A stretch of DNA of 64,000 nt, taken from the NCBI GenBank assembly GCA_027886175.1, contig JAJNNQ010000029.1, positions 3,714,501-3,778,500 of the forward strand. Reading direction: 5' to 3'. Position 1 is the first letter of the stretch. Each line of letters opens with the position of its first letter. Shown piece after piece: positions 48,226-61,443 of the stretch. This DNA is from Phylloscopus collybita (taxonomy: Eukaryota > Chordata > Aves > Passeriformes > Phylloscopidae). The position numbers were made by a program, and so were the translations under genes. The notes under the pieces are model-generated. The model was not told the DNA's origin. It ran no database searches and saw nothing but the letters and a program-made list of their open reading frames with translations.

Positions 48226-51200
48226 AAGATGAAGATGGCTTTTCACATACAGCACATAAACTATTTGTCATGCTTATTGTCTTGAAGTTTTACTGAGTTC
48301 ACTGTCACTATTTTCTTTTTTCTGTTGTTCTTTCATTTTTGTAAAGTCAGCCAGAGGGAGTTCTTGGTCATTTTGAACATTTTGAAGATTATCTAAATAG
48401 TTAGTCTTCTCGGTAGCTCTTTTGATAATCAGCATTTTAAGCTGATTTGGACATTATCTGATCACATGTAGATGCATTGGTAGGATGTAAGAGAATTTGC
48501 AATGTTTTCAAATTTGCAAGCATTACCATAGTCTTCTAGTTGAAAACAGAATGGTATTATGAATGGGCTGGGGAAAAACAGACGTCTCTTCTTCAAATAT
48601 AATTCTTCAACAATGCCAAGCTAGCATGATTTTAAAAGATTTCTCAGCTTCTGGCCCAAAATACATGAAGACTAAGTATGTCAAAGAACAAAATGAGAAA
48701 CCAAGAATTCTGCTTTCCTGCAAGGCTGCTTGAGCTTTTACAGCAAGTGTCACAAATTGCTAGGCAGCTGACATTTCTCAGAACACTTCAGTTGTGCCAG
48801 GTGGCTCTAGTAAAGAATAATGATTTGTTAGTGAGACACAAAAAGAGATCTCTATATAAAGAAACTCTATTGGCATTAGATGTTTTTGCTCAATCTAATA
48901 TTACTGTAACCAGCAGTTGTTATATCACCATTATAGGTGTATTTTGTGCTTTTTTTTTTGCTAAGAAGTTCAGTGGACAATCTTCTCTGTGTAAACTTTT
49001 AATGGCATGATACTTAGGAAGTTCAACCCCAAAGTGATTAAAGTGATTTTTCCTGAATATTGTTGTAAATTAGGTGCAGTATTTACAATGTGTACTGGAG
49101 ATATATAATGGGTACATACATTCATTGCAAAAAGCGTATTTGTTTTTATAATTTTTCTGGAAATTAATGTAACTCACAGATTTAAAGTAAAAGCGAAACA
49201 GTCTTACAATCCATCCACTCTTTCTAAACTTATTCATCCCTCTTTTCCACATAACTTTTGTGTGGATTTAAGGAAGTTTTCAGTGAGAAGCTTACTTATT
49301 GGCTTTTGAAAATTGTGGAGGGAAGAAGGCAATTAATTCTAAATCACTGGCTAGTTAAACCAGAGAGCTTTAAAAAAAAAAAAAGAAAAAAGATTTATGG
49401 TTGACTCTGGCAGAGCTATTGAATTTCCTTTTTTAAGTTAGTGTAAATGCGTGTTTTATATCACTATCAAAAGTCTTCACTTTTTAAATACAAAGAGTAA
49501 TAGCACTTTCTAGGTGGGTGTTTCTTAAAGAGAAAGGAGATTGAAAAGGGAAGGAGATTTGAAACTGCTTTTCCTGTCTGAGGCTAAGAGAAGGCTCAAA
49601 GTTTGCCAGCCCAACAGTTCTTCAGCTTCTTTCTTGTGATTTCTGAGGGTTTTATTAGTGACTTGCAGATGGAACTTAGGCTTTGGAACTCATCCATTAA
49701 AAAGTTTTATGGTCTTAGCCACAGTAGTAGTGCAACATGTTTTTTACTGTACCAGTGTCACAGAAGGTAACTGAGGTTGAATTGGTGAGGGAAAATACAA
49801 CGCAGCTTTCCCTTCCTCTCCCCATAATTTTCTTTTCCACATTTCATTTGGAAATTTGGAAAATATCACTTTGGAAAGCCTAGTCTTTTTATTAAGTTAC
49901 ATGTATCAGCAAGAGTAATACAGTTCATAGCACACTTTAATTTCTAAAGAAAAAGCATATTTGTCTCAATGGATTTTTGAATTTTTTTCAGTTCAGTTTT
50001 TCTAGTAGGTTTTCATGATCCTTTAGTGTATTTTTGCTGTACTTTTAAAACCTTTTTAAAGACAAAATTGTAGTTATGGCTGTTGAAACAAAGTTAAGGA
50101 AATTTGCCTAATAGAAGAGCACCTAAAGCAGTTTTACTGAAAACAGTCTGAAAGTGAGCCTGCTTAGTTCTTCAGGGACAGGACAGGGTTAAAGGTCATC
50201 ATCAGATGGAGTGTGGAGAACTTTACAGAATCTGTGTTTTCATGTCTGGGAGTATGTGAAAAGCAATGATGTCTGTGTATTAATTTTCTGAAATAATAGT
50301 ATTATTCCTGTTGAGGTTTTTTGTTTGTTTTATATTCAGCTCAAAAGTAATAGTAATTCAGTCTAGTCATTTATCTGTAGATTTTCTGTAACTTGATCAC
50401 ATGTCTGAATGACAAGATCTTTGTCTCTGTAGGAGTGTATTTGTTTATGATCAACTAGTCTGTCATGGTTATCAATGAAGATTTAGATGTAGGCAGATAA
50501 TCAGACTTTTGTTCCAAGTGAAGAAGGACTAAAATGAGAAGCTCCAATAAATCCTAAACATGGACTTGTGGCCAGCAGCTTTATTTAGTGTTCTGGCACA
50601 GAATTTAGCTAATGAAAACCATCCTGTGGCTGCATGTGTCCATAAACTGCTGAAACAAGAAAATTCCCTGACAGTAAATGTCAGAAAGAAATGTAGGAAG
50701 CAAACCTCTCCTAGCCCTGTTCTTAGGCACTTTGACCCTAATTAACTAAATTACTGAAGAATATTCCAAGCTTTCTTAATGTTAATTGCAGCTGAAGTGG
50801 TTTCTTTTTTCAAAACCTCTGAGTGGTTACTGGAATAGACTCAGTTTGGTAAAGCAAGAGGTTGAGTTGACTAGCTAATAATTGGAATGTATGTGTGTAT
50901 ATAATTTAACATTTTGTCTGTCTGCAATGTGTTTTAACTGGTTTTAATTTTAAATGAGAAACTGGTCTTTTTGGTTAGGTTATCAGTGGTATATGTTAAA
51001 GATTTTTTATAAGGTTTTTACTATTTTTTTAATGTAATATGCTCTCACATACTGATAATAATTGTTCACAAATACACGCCATGGAATTTCCCCTAATTGA
51101 TACACTGAGAATTTTATAAAACTTGACAAAACAGAATAATTTTGAATAAAGCTAGATGATATTTATGTCTGTATGATGTTTGATACCTTACAGTCATTTA

Positions 51201-53124
51201 CGTTTCAATTTTGATTTGTGGAATACTCTTCTGTCTTCTCCTGGAGCCATGGAGCAAGTGATCAAGAGGTCTTAAAAGCACAATTAAAAGTCATAGACTT
51301 TGTTATGAATGGATATGTGTGTGGAAATAATATGAATTGTGTTATGTCATTATCCCAGTCCCCGAATTGATTTCATAAACAATTGGTGAGATGGTCTCTA
51401 AATGAGCGTAGTGCTTTGTCATTTACAGACTTAGCCACTATGATTCTTCAGAACTGGCTGTAAGAAAGTTTTAGAAGTATCAACTCTGTGTTTTATTGTC
51501 AATCATTTAATCTAGAGGATATGAGACACAATAAAACTCATAGACCTTTAGGCAGGATTTTTAAGAAAACATTACTAAAAATACTTACAGGAATTTGTTT
51601 TGGTCTGAGCTGCTGAAAGCTAGCAAACAAATAATTAATTTATATTTACAAAGCAAATTAGACCAATGTGTATATCTTGCGTACTGTGGACTCTTTAAAT
51701 GATTTAGGAAGTAATGTAGGCTGTTAGGATCCTACATTTAAAGCAAAACCCTATTATTTAGGATTTTTATTTTTCAGATTGTAACTGGAAATCATATTGT
51801 CTGATTTATCTGTAGTGTTGTAATCGATTTTACAGTTTTGAAGTACTTTTTAAGCCAGATTGAAAATAGAATTTGACTTCTTGTCTTCTAGACTTGCTTT
51901 GAAAGCCATGAGCCATCTGGCTGTAGAGGAAACACCTGAGAACAACACTGATGTACAGACTCTTGAAGTCATTGACATACAAGAAATTCTCATTCCAAAA
52001 TCTGATTAAATGCAAATAAGAAATAGTGCTTACTTCTAAAGCTTCCTGTGAATAAGATTTAGTTTTTCATATTATACCTGCTTTCTTTTAGCAGAGCTGA
52101 GGAAGTCTGGTTTCTGTTGAAGCAGATAGAAAGGTCAGAAATATACCTGTTAGTTGACCAGATTTCAGAAATTTCCCCTTGGGTATCCATGCTGTACTTA
52201 CCCCAACAGATCCACAGAGATCATAATTTTCAGCAAAACGTCATTAATGGTCTTTTCTCAAAAAAAATAACTGCACTTAGTGTTTTCAAGCAGAATATAC
52301 TTAAGAGAAGTACTTCTTTTGAATAAATTATAGATTATTCCGTTTCATCCTGCTCTACTGTTGCTTTGATAGACTCATCCAAGATGGCAGAAAAGAGCTC
52401 AGTATCATCGCTGGGAAGTCTTAATCTAAGAGGTTTGAGTGGCTTATCCCAGTGAAACCATCCATCTCCAGTGTTCAAAATACACTGGAGCTACTGATTT
52501 TCACATCTGCTTCTGAGGACATTCAGAACCATAAATACTTTGGAAGGAGTGTGTTGAGAAGTTTCCAGAAATAAATTGGTTTATCTGGCTCACCTGGAAT
52601 GTCTTTGAAACTGTCATAAATTCTATAAGTTTGCTACACAAATACAGTTACTAGCATAAAACTTGCCATCTTGTAATAAAAATCAAGTTCTATTTATGTG
52701 TTGATGTCTAATTTCAGAAGTAATTGTGCCTTTAATTCAAGCTTCTATATTTTTCCCCATTGATGTGTGCAGGAAAGTATTGGCTATTCCAGAAAGAAAA
52801 GGGGTAAAAGGGTAAAAGGCTTTTGGATCTCTGCTTGGTAAATACAGTATCAGAGCCTAAATCTCCTGTCTTGTTGGATTTGTGGACACTAGTTGGGTTG
52901 GTGACTGCCCGGGGCTATGTTACTTAAATCAGTGGAGGGACAAGTTCTGCTCCAGAAGAGTAATTTCCAGACTTTTATAGGGTCATGTGCCTCATGAGGT
53001 AGTTATTATAAATGGTGTTATGGAGTAACTCAACAAATCCCTTATAGCACGTGGAAATCAGCCTTCATTACTTGAAGAGGAGTATCAAAGAGTTAGCTTA
53101 GAAGTGTTTTAGTTGCTTAGTCCT

Positions 53125-54058
53125 CTTCAGAATCAGAGAGGTTGGAAAAGACCTGTAAGATCATCAAGTCCAATGTTAACACTGCACTGCCATACTGCCA
53201 CCTAACCATGTCTGCTCCTAGTGCAACATCCACCAACTTTCTTGAACTCTTCAAAGAGTGGTGATGCCACCACCAATAGGGCAGCCTGTTTCAATGCCTG
53301 ACAACCCTGTCAATGAAGAAATTTTTCCTAATATCCAATCTAAACCTCCCTAGTACAACTTGAGACCATGTCTTCTTGTGCTGTCAGTTGTTACTGAGAT
53401 TGTAAGAGAAGAGACCAACCCCCATCTGGCTACACCCTCCCTTCAGACAGTTGTAGAGAACAATACAGTTTCCCCTCGTTTTCTCCAAGCTGAACATCCT
53501 CAGCTCCCGCAGCTGCCCCTCATAGGCCCTGTGCTTAAGATCTTCCACCAGCTTCACTGCCCTTTTCTGGACTCACTCCAAAGAAGTCAAAGGACCTCAA
53601 AGTCCTTCTTGCAGTGATGGGCGCAGAATTGGACTCAGGATTTGAGGTGTGGCCTCACCAGTGCTCAGTACAGGGGGACAATCACTGCCCTGGTCCTGCT
53701 GACCACACTATTGATGATAGAGGCCAAGATGCCATTGGCCTTCTTGGCCAGCTGGGCACAGCTGGCTCCTGCTCAGCCATTGTTGACCAGAACCTGCAGA
53801 TCCTTTTTGGCTGGGCAGCTTTCCAGCCTCTCTTGCCCCAGCCTGTAGTGCTGTCTGGGGTTGTTGTGACTGGAGCCAGTGCTGGGCTGGATGCAGCACT
53901 TCACCATATCAAACATCACATCACTGGCCTCAGCCCATTGATCCAGCCTGTCCAGGTCTTTCTGCAGAGCTTTCCTACCCTTCAGGAGAACAAATCTCAC
54001 ACCCAACTTGGTTTCATCTGCAAACTGACTGAGGAGGCATTGTAGAGGATCAGACCTA
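53125..54058 (-). mobile_element. CR1 LINE, ORF2 C-terminus and 3' UTR
   Basis: The longest clean CR1 copy here. The left edge (agaggttggaaaagacctgt, then aagatcatcaagtccaatg) is the 3' end. To the right the minus strand codes for the end of the reverse transcriptase, with QFADETKLGV (normally FADDT), ALQKDLDRLDQWAEAS and NNPRQHYRLG. The second catalytic aspartate of motif C is replaced by Glu and the frame is broken, so it is inactive. It is 5'-truncated at about 54058. Confidence 0.93.
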
Positions 54059-54063
54059 AGCAT

Positions 54064-54423
54064 GTTTTGTCTCAAACATTCTGAGTATTGCTACAGGAAA
54101 GGTGTGATTGGAGGAGAGAGTCTTGTGGAGCTGGGGTGGTGCTGTTCTGAGCCAAGTTCCTGCTCTGCTTTGAGACTCATGGTTAGTCCCCCAATCCCAT
54201 CTCACTTCCTGGACAAGAGCTGGCTGTGCATGAGTGAATAAAACTATGTGACAAGTCTAGTTTACATAAGAGGCATATACCAACTATAAAAGGGGATGAA
54301 TCACTTGGCCTCTTTCTTTTTTTCCTCTTTCTCTCTTTTTTCTCTGGCTGTTTTTCTCTTTTCTGTCTTTCTCCTTTCTTTTGTATTCTTTGTCTTGATA
54401 ACCCAGCTCTGAACCATCCACAG
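54064..54423 (+). mobile_element. Possible LTR-like block with TATA box
   Basis: Directly beyond the CR1 copy lies a block with AATAAA at 54239, a strong TATA box (ctataaaagggg at about 54285) and then a C/T-rich tract at 54310-54385. That order recalls the U3-R-U5 plan of some retroviral LTRs. Candidate ends TG (54064) and CA (54423) are guesses and no target duplication or internal retroviral sequence was seen. It could equally be unique DNA with a pyrimidine tract. Confidence 0.3.
54308..54385. repeat. C/T-rich tract
   Basis: About 78 bases almost entirely of C and T, with CTTT/CTCT units. Confidence 0.9.
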
Positions 54424-55489
54424 GACAAGGACCACTGTGAGGTCTAAGAACTGGACATGATTTGTTTTCTTCCGTTGCTTTGCCTCAGCAAATTATATCC
54501 TATCCCATACTCCATACTGAATTTTGATGTGGGAATGGGGAGGTGGTGGAGATATGCTATAGGATCTTGTAGATATGAAGCAGGGTGCTTACAACAATGG
54601 AGGAAGTTTATGTCTTTGTGGTAATGGTCATAGGATTATCTGCCTTTTAGAGATACTAGAAATCTCTCTGCAATGGTGGATTTTGAATTATCTGCCGTAT
54701 TACTCAATATAAGTGGCATCAGTAATATAAAGTCACTTGTGAGGTCATTCATAGAAGTTGGTCATTGTGAGGGCTTTATAAAAATTCATTAATTCAGTTT
54801 CATGTTGAATGTGATTTTGAACAGGATGCCTTTAGTCCTAGGCCATGAGGACAGATTTCTTCTCTTGCAATGAGAACCAAGGTGGTTTCCTTCTTACTTA
54901 GTGGTCAGAGAAATCAAGAAAAAAGTCACTTCTGATATTCCAGTATGCCTGACTGCTGTTCATTTTCCAGAATCAGCCATCTTGATTCTGGAAATGCAAA
55001 AATAGAAGACACCTTGTTATTTTTCCTTTTGAATGCAGCATTTCTGCTGGAGATCTACTTTCCTAGCTTGTAGAATGTGGTATTAGTGGATTAGACAGTG
55101 AATGGTAATTGATTGACTGTCAGGAATAACTGATGGTTACGTAGATCTCCAGTTGTTAATTTTGCTGGAGTAGTGTAGGATGCATACCATCAATACAGGA
55201 GTGCATTTAGTACTGACAATTTTCTAATCACATACTTGAAAACTTCATAAGTGTTGATTTTGAAACGATTCCTTGGAGGTCATCAGTATCAAATAAACTG
55301 ATCAATACTGTGGTTCTGTAATATGTCAAGTTTTTTGATTTTTCAAAATGCTTTTGGGAGGGATTCATAATGTAATATTGGAACCTGTCAGGAGGCTTGA
55401 ATATTTGTATTCTTCCTATATATGTGAGAAAATCTGAAATCTTTTCAATTTCTCTATAGTCCTTCTAAAAGAGTTAATTTCAAATATTC

Positions 55490-55775
55490 CCAAGACCTCC
55501 TCTGCAGGGCTGCTCTCAATCCATTCATCCCTGATAATCGATATTGGAGATTGCCCCAGTCAGGGTGCTGGACTTTTCACTTGGCCTTGTTGAACTTCAT
55601 GAGGTTCACACAGCCCTGCCCCTCCTACCTCTGGATGGCATTCCTTCCCACAGGGAATCAACTGCACCACATATCTTGGTGTCATCTGCAAACTTGCTGG
55701 GGATGCACTTGATCCTACTGTCCCACTCAATTCCATCCCATTGATGAAGACATTAAATATTCCTTATCCTAACAA
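55490..55775 (-). mobile_element. CR1 LINE internal fragment
   Basis: The words cagggctgctctcaatccat, ttggccttgttgaacttcat, gaggttcacacagccctgcc, ttggtgtcatctgcaaactt and ttgatgaagacattaaatat are the reverse complement of the CR1 region just after reverse transcriptase motif C. It appears to have short internal deletions compared with the family. Confidence 0.85.
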
Positions 55776-56204
55776 CTAATTTGTCAAGTATGAGTGAAGC
55801 ATCAGTATTAATTTTTCTTCCAGACAGCTCTCTGCTAATATAGAGTAGTAAAAGACTTATCACTTAAAACAAGAATTATTTAAGAAGTAAGTAAGCTACA
55901 GTTTCTAGAGAGGAGAACTTTCTGTATGTTTTAGAAGAGCAAGAAAGCTTTCAAACTGAAAAAGACAAATGCTTTAACTTACTGTTAATAAATATCTTCG
56001 TTGCATGTAGGGATGTCTCAGGCTTTCCACTGCAACACTGTCAGTAAAATGAAATATATAAGACATAGCTGAATTTTAAATGTTTTCTATCCTTAATACT
56101 TACTTGTCTTGTATAAACCCCTACTAGCTCCTTTCATCTTGACTTCAGTAACTCCTTGCCTGTGTTTTCCTTGCCCCCTTCTGGCTGTTCAGAAATTTTG
56201 TACA

Positions 56205-56335
56205 TTTCAAGAAAAAAAAATGCAATTTCCTTGCATGGATCTAGTAAATTGAAAATGAAACAACAAAAAAGCCCAAGCAAGTAAATAAGCAAACAAAACC
56301 CCAAAACAATACCAAACCAAAAAACAATGCAGGAA
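56205..56335. repeat. A-rich low-complexity stretch
   Basis: Runs of A with interspersed C and G (caacaaaaaagcccaagc, accccaaaacaatacc). No body of a retroelement was recognised next to it. Confidence 0.75.
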
Positions 56336-58626
56336 AGTATTGCAGGACATATGCAGACTCTGAGGATGTATAATCATGTTGTTTTCTCTTCTATTGCTTG
56401 GTTAACACTGGCTGTTACACAAGGGTATGGGGGAAAGTAATTTCAAATTACTCTTCACAAAGAGAGTGTTCAATGAATTTTACCCTTAGGAAAATTCTGG
56501 TTACAGAAAGGGTCACTAGATAATAAATTCTGTAGTGTTATACATGAATATATGGGGCTTTAAGCCACTCCCTCATTTAGTTGTTATTTGCTGTCATATC
56601 AGCCTGTCAAACCCTTTTCAGAGATTTTTTTGTTTATTGTCACTGGTCAAGCGTTTTGTGCGTCTTTCACTAAGTAATCTAACAAACTTTGTATTTTTCA
56701 AGCCCCCTCCTTACCTCTAGCAAAAGTGGCATTCCAAGTTTGTTGTTGTAATTCCTTCTTTATTTTGTTCTAGACTTGCAGTTTGGTCCCTTATCTCATT
56801 CTACTTGGCAAACTGTCCTGTTTTGTAGATACCCTTGGTAGTACTATTACTAATTTAACTTTAGTAATAGTTGCAAAAGACAATAAAAATATATAACAGT
56901 TATTTTTTTATTAATAAATTGATAAAGACCTGTTAGGAGATTGTACAGTTTAATAGATTTTAGCTTTCAATTTTGACACATTTAGAAGCTTTTTTTTAAA
57001 AATCTGCTCTTTCTGTCTTTTTCCTTGCAAAAATTGAATGTAAGTTACTACTTGGAAACTGTTTTGCAACAGTATTTTTCCTCCTCTTTGGTTTTTGGGA
57101 TTTTCTCAATTGCCATTGTTCTATGGCAATAGAACAGCAGTTGCTCCTGTTGAGGCCTATCTAGGAAAAAAGCTTGTACAATGAAGGAAAAGGATATTTA
57201 GGCACTTAACATAACTCTTCAAGGTAGTAAAAGAATCCTGAAGTAAGACAAATAAGGTATCCCAAATGTTTGTTACTTATTTTGATAACAATAAATTTTC
57301 TTAGACTTCTGGTGTTCTTCTGCTGACTATGCTCTTTCACATAAACATGGAACACATGGATAAAAAATATCTAATTCCAGGACTTTTGAAGCTGTTGTTC
57401 AGGGATGTTCAACAAAAGCATGTAGAAGTACTTGAGTTTTTAAAAGGAGAAAATGAGTTAATGAGATTTCTATTTTTATATTTTGTCTCAAAAATCTTTC
57501 ATCAGGTTCCTTTTTTTATTAATAAGAATGCACAGAATGAAGCATCCTAAATCCATGGAAGTCACAGAGATTTTGTCTGAACTTTCCTTTAATTGTAGGT
57601 TTTTTAAACTAAGGCCTTTTTCAGTGTATACTAATCCTGACCTTCTGTTATAAAGAATTTTATATACTTAGTGCTATATAAAGTTTATACTTTAGGTGTC
57701 AGTGATACATAAAGCCCTGAAATGAACCCTGGAAAGGGAACATAGCTATTGTTATGTCAGCATGTAGCGGACGAGAACAGGAAGAAATGAAAGCTGTAAC
57801 AAATGCAGAGCAGATAGTTTGATATTCGACACAGCTATCTCAGCTCAGTTATGACACCAGAATGCAAAAACCTGGTCAAGATTTTGCAGTTTTGGTTTTC
57901 ATAGTGCGTTTGCTGGTGAAGGTCCTGGGGTGTAAGATCAGTGTAAATGACAGCAGAGCTGTAGTATAGTGCTGAAAAACTAGGAAAGCATGAGTGCTAT
58001 GCTCAGAGTCTGCTGTACATATCTGCAGAAGCAGTGTACCAGATCTCAATCTGATTTAGAATCTATCATCAAAGGATTGCTTAGATTATTGTATGATGTA
58101 TTTAAAAAGTTTTAATGAGATGTAAAGCATTTCATAGTGAAATTGGTAGAGAAGTAAACATCAAGATAAGATTTTTATCATCATCCTCTCAAAATAATGA
58201 GGAAATTAAGCAAATTACAGTATGAGACCAGACCCTGAATCCCTGAGCATCTTGAAAAAGTGATATGGAAAAGTAGATGCTAATTTCACACTTTCTCTTC
58301 TTGATTGTGGTACTGATGGAGACTATAGATGATTGAAATGTCTCCCAGAGAACTGAAACCTAGCAAATGTCTGTGGTTTGATGTGAATGGTGTCCACTAC
58401 TGGACAGCTGCTGAAATCGTGTGGTGTGTGTGAACCCACATTTGATTGCAGCAGCTGCAGCGTTTTCCTTGTGGTTGGTGGGAGCTGTCTGCTCTTCTGT
58501 GTCAATGATGTAAAATGGCCACAGCCGATCAAAGTGCCTTACCCAGACAGAGTTCAATAGCTGTCCTATCCCTTTACACAGCTTGTGGTAGCCTGGTACT
58601 TTATTGCCATTCTGTTGATTTCTTAG

Positions 58627-58746
58627 AGTTTGCTGTGCCATCTCCTTTGTTCTTCTAAGTGGGAAAGTAATGAAGCGGAAACCAGTACATTCATATCAGC
58701 TCTGGGCTACACGTCAGCAGATTATTATTGTCACTTGGTTAAAAAT
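58627..58746 (+). CDS. FANCC: FANCC coding exon 5
   Basis: Begins AGT TTG CTG (SLLCHLLCSS) and ends in the conserved block ALGYTSADYYCHLVKN; human has GLGYAPIDYYPGLLKN. Entry and exit are both phase 0, as in human c.346-456. The exon is 120 nt against 111 in human, so the bird protein has three more residues, in a poorly conserved middle (KWESNEAETSTFI). The acceptor is ttgatttcttag at 58626 and the donor is gtaagt at 58747. This donor corresponds to the site of the well-known human splice mutation c.456+4A>T, and position +4 is A here, as expected. The minus-strand frame over this exon is a shadow. Confidence 0.93.
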
Positions 58747-59537
58747 GTAAGTATTTTGTGTAATTGAGATTTTGTTAATAATACATTACCAGTTTATAAG
58801 CACATACATTGAGCTGTCATTGTGATAAGGAACATGAACTGATCTTTGTTTATCTTTTCTTACCTCAGTTACTTTTACAGCCTTTTAAGGGAAAAAATGA
58901 AGTGGGAGATCTCTGAACAAATGAGAAATTTTTATTAGATTACACTGTAATAGATGTTCATAAAACCAAAATTCCCATTTCTGTCATGATATAACAAAAG
59001 AAAATCCCTATTCTATAATTATTTTTTCCCCATGAAGTTAAAATTATATTTATTAATTTATGTATTACAATGTAACTTCTGATTTTTTTTTTTACTGTAT
59101 CTGTGGCATTTGAAATGGGAGATGACCCCTAAATCTTACCTAAACCCACTTTTATATTTAAGATATATAAAAATAGTGGGAATAATATTTCATAATATAT
59201 TGACTTGAATTAGCCAAAGTATGTAAAAATTATTAGTAATGCTGTTCTGAAAGTTATGCCTTAACTCTTGGGGAAGCAAAGCTAACTGAATGTCTTCTTT
59301 GTTTTAAAATTTATAAAGTATATAATGTGTTAAAGTAACATTTTGCAGTACTGTTTGTTCAGTGATTTGGAGAGCTTTTATTTGACATCAAGAGTTCAAA
59401 AATTAAGAAATCAAAATAGATGAACAGAGGATGTTATTAACCTTTATAGTACATCAGTCACACAGAACCATGCAACTAATGTCTGCTTATTGACAGTAAA
59501 TGTAATGTATTTTATTTATTTTTATTTTATTTAACAG
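58747..59537 (+). other. FANCC: FANCC intron 5
   Basis: 791 bp, AT-rich, bounded by gtaagt and ttaacag. Nothing else was recognised. Confidence 0.88.
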
Positions 59538-59602
59538 ATGGTCATTTCATTAGTAACAGAACTCAGAGAAAACCAGTTCAATGGACTTAACATTCAGGAG
59601 AG
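59538..59602 (+). CDS. FANCC: FANCC coding exon 6
   Basis: Encodes MVISLVTELRENQFNGLNIQE plus two bases (AG) of the next codon; human has [21 protein letters not shown] in the same frame. The 65-nt length and the phase 0 to phase 2 pattern match human c.457-521. The acceptor is tttaacag at 59537. The donor is gtaggt at 59603, slightly weaker than the gtaagt of the neighbouring exons. Confidence 0.95.
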
Positions 59603-59789
59603 GTAGGTGTTACCTGCACATAATATTGGTATGTTTTGGTTTGGGTCAGTTACAGTTCAGTGAGGATCATTTTACAGTCTTGGGCAACTTGGGCTTTAGT
59701 TGAAAAGTTTTGGATACATATGTTAGACAATTTGAGGTGTGGACAAGGTTGATAAGTTTGGTTTCATGTGAGAGATTGTACTTAACCTA

Positions 59790-59840
59790 GGAGTCACAGA
59801 ATGGTTGGAAGGGACCTTCAAAGATCATTTGCCTAATGGT
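59790..59840 (-). mobile_element. Tiny CR1 3'-end remnant
   Basis: The words gagtcacagaatggttggaa and gggaccttcaaagatcattt match the reverse complement of the last about 50 bases of CR1. No body follows. Confidence 0.65.
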
Positions 59841-60079
59841 GCTGTTGTTGCTGTTTTTGACATGATCATGCCTTTTTGCTGTCTGATGTGTACCTTTCTA
59901 CTGACCTTGAAATGCAGATCATAGTCTTTTGTCGGTACTAACATTATGTCATTTGAATGTCGGTAGACCCTATTGATTGCATGTAAATTAAGTTAATTGC
60001 AGCTAAAAAAAAAACAAAAGAAAAAATGAGGATATCTTTAATGTAAGCTATGAATTCAGATTGTGTCTTCTGTTTTAAG

Positions 60080-60315
60080 TGCATTCAATTTATTAGATTA
60101 AATTATTAATAATAGAGTAATAAATATAAATAAGCACTATTTATCAATAATTAAATTATTAGTGATGAAATAATTACACTAATAGTGTTATGTAATAACC
60201 TAAATGAAATTATTGTTTATTATTGTTTTATGTTTATTATAAATATTGTTATTGTTAAATAGTAAAATTACTAATAAGTAAACAAAAGCATTTAAATATT
60301 AATAAAATTGAAATA
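60080..60315. repeat. AT-rich low-complexity stretch
   Basis: About 235 bases made almost only of A and T, rich in attatt, aataat and taaata words, without a fixed period. It may melt easily or be a decayed microsatellite. Confidence 0.85.
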
Positions 60316-61443
60316 ATTCATGGTTAAGGAATTGAATGAAAGAAAATGCCTGTGCACATTCTGTTCCCCTTCAGAGCCAAAAGGGATGTGATGAGTAAAA
60401 GAGTTTTATGACCGATTTTACATAGCGTTGTAAAATTATAGGAAAGAAGAGGCTGATTGAAACAGTTTTCTTGTATCATGAGCCAAAAACTTGGCTATTC
60501 TCCCCTTCCTCTTTGCACCTAGATATTTGGTAAGGAAAGAGATTAAATTAGCTGAATTGGTTTAGAACTGATTTTAGTATTGAAACCATGGACTCAGTTA
60601 ATGATGAATATCACAAAATTTCTTTCCATGTAAGAAATAAATGCCTACATTTTAGAAAGTAGGGTGAAACAGACTAAGCTGAAAAGCTGGTTGAGACTCT
60701 TGGGAGGAGAAATACCTGATTTCTGCTGGGAGAAGGAGAATTTGAACGTAGGTTGATTTTTGAGTGTAGATACTACGATATGGATGTTTATTCGAATTCC
60801 AAAGACAAAAGTTGTTTGCTTTTAGAAATATACATTTTCTCCTTTCTTCTTTTAGTGACATTTTCAAAATTCAGAATATTATATCTGTGCACATTCATTG
60901 TACACAGTGGAGTGCATTGTTCACTATTCTTCAAGCACATATTCTGAAGATTATGTAGAAGAAAATTGCCTTTACAGGGTTTTTCTTCTGAGGTTGAGTA
61001 AGAGTAAATCTGCTAAATTTTGCTAATCCTGGATAACGAATTAGAAACATAATTTTGCAAAGGGAACTGATTTAGAGTTTCAGGTCTCTGTATCTTGGAA
61101 AATACTGCTACAATAAGATCATCCCAATAACTACCATTCCTACAAAAACACTTGTGATGCAAGTACATTTTGAAGTATTTCAGTATAAGAAACCTTAGAC
61201 ACATATTTAATCAGGTTACTACTCAGAAATGTGTGTCTTTGAAAATGTGTAATGTTTTATTTCTCTCTCTGTTTAAATGGTAGTGATTAATACCTTGTGT
61301 CCATACTGCTGAGCAGCCTGTTAATTCCCATCTCAGGTCCTCAGGAGTAGTATTGGTGACTCCTCAAAGCAAATGCTTTCAGATTCTTGCAGAGAATGCA
61401 CTTTTAGTGAATCGGGAGAAATTTGCAGGAACTCAGGAAGCGT

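Larger units (their letters stand above)
36458..58626 (+). other. FANCC: FANCC intron 4 (22.2 kb)
   Basis: The largest internal intron here. It holds a CpG-rich patch (40960-41170), CR1 fragments on both strands, a hairpin inside one CR1, an LTR-like block and a 50-bp-period direct repeat, all listed separately. Long remaining stretches (36.5-40.9, 44.3-53.1 and 55.8-58.6 kb) contain only short chance reading frames without recognisable domains. The 42.3-44.16 kb stretch looks richer in purines on the + strand than its surroundings by eye. Confidence 0.85.

Noticed and set aside
48678..49010. 110-codon plus-strand frame in FANCC intron 4
   Set aside because: No recognised domain and no matching exon signals; the length is within chance expectation for 64 kb.
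53360..54045. Plus-strand frames of 85 and 143 codons
   Set aside because: They are antisense to the CR1 copy at 53125-54058.
36458..58626. miR-23b/27b/24 cluster, which lies near this locus in vertebrates
   Set aside because: The mature sequences I know were not seen; the cluster belongs to the neighbouring gene region outside the window.
58323..58641. Minus-strand frames of 69 and 93 codons over FANCC exon 5
   Set aside because: The plus strand here carries a well-supported FANCC exon; the antisense frames are shadows.
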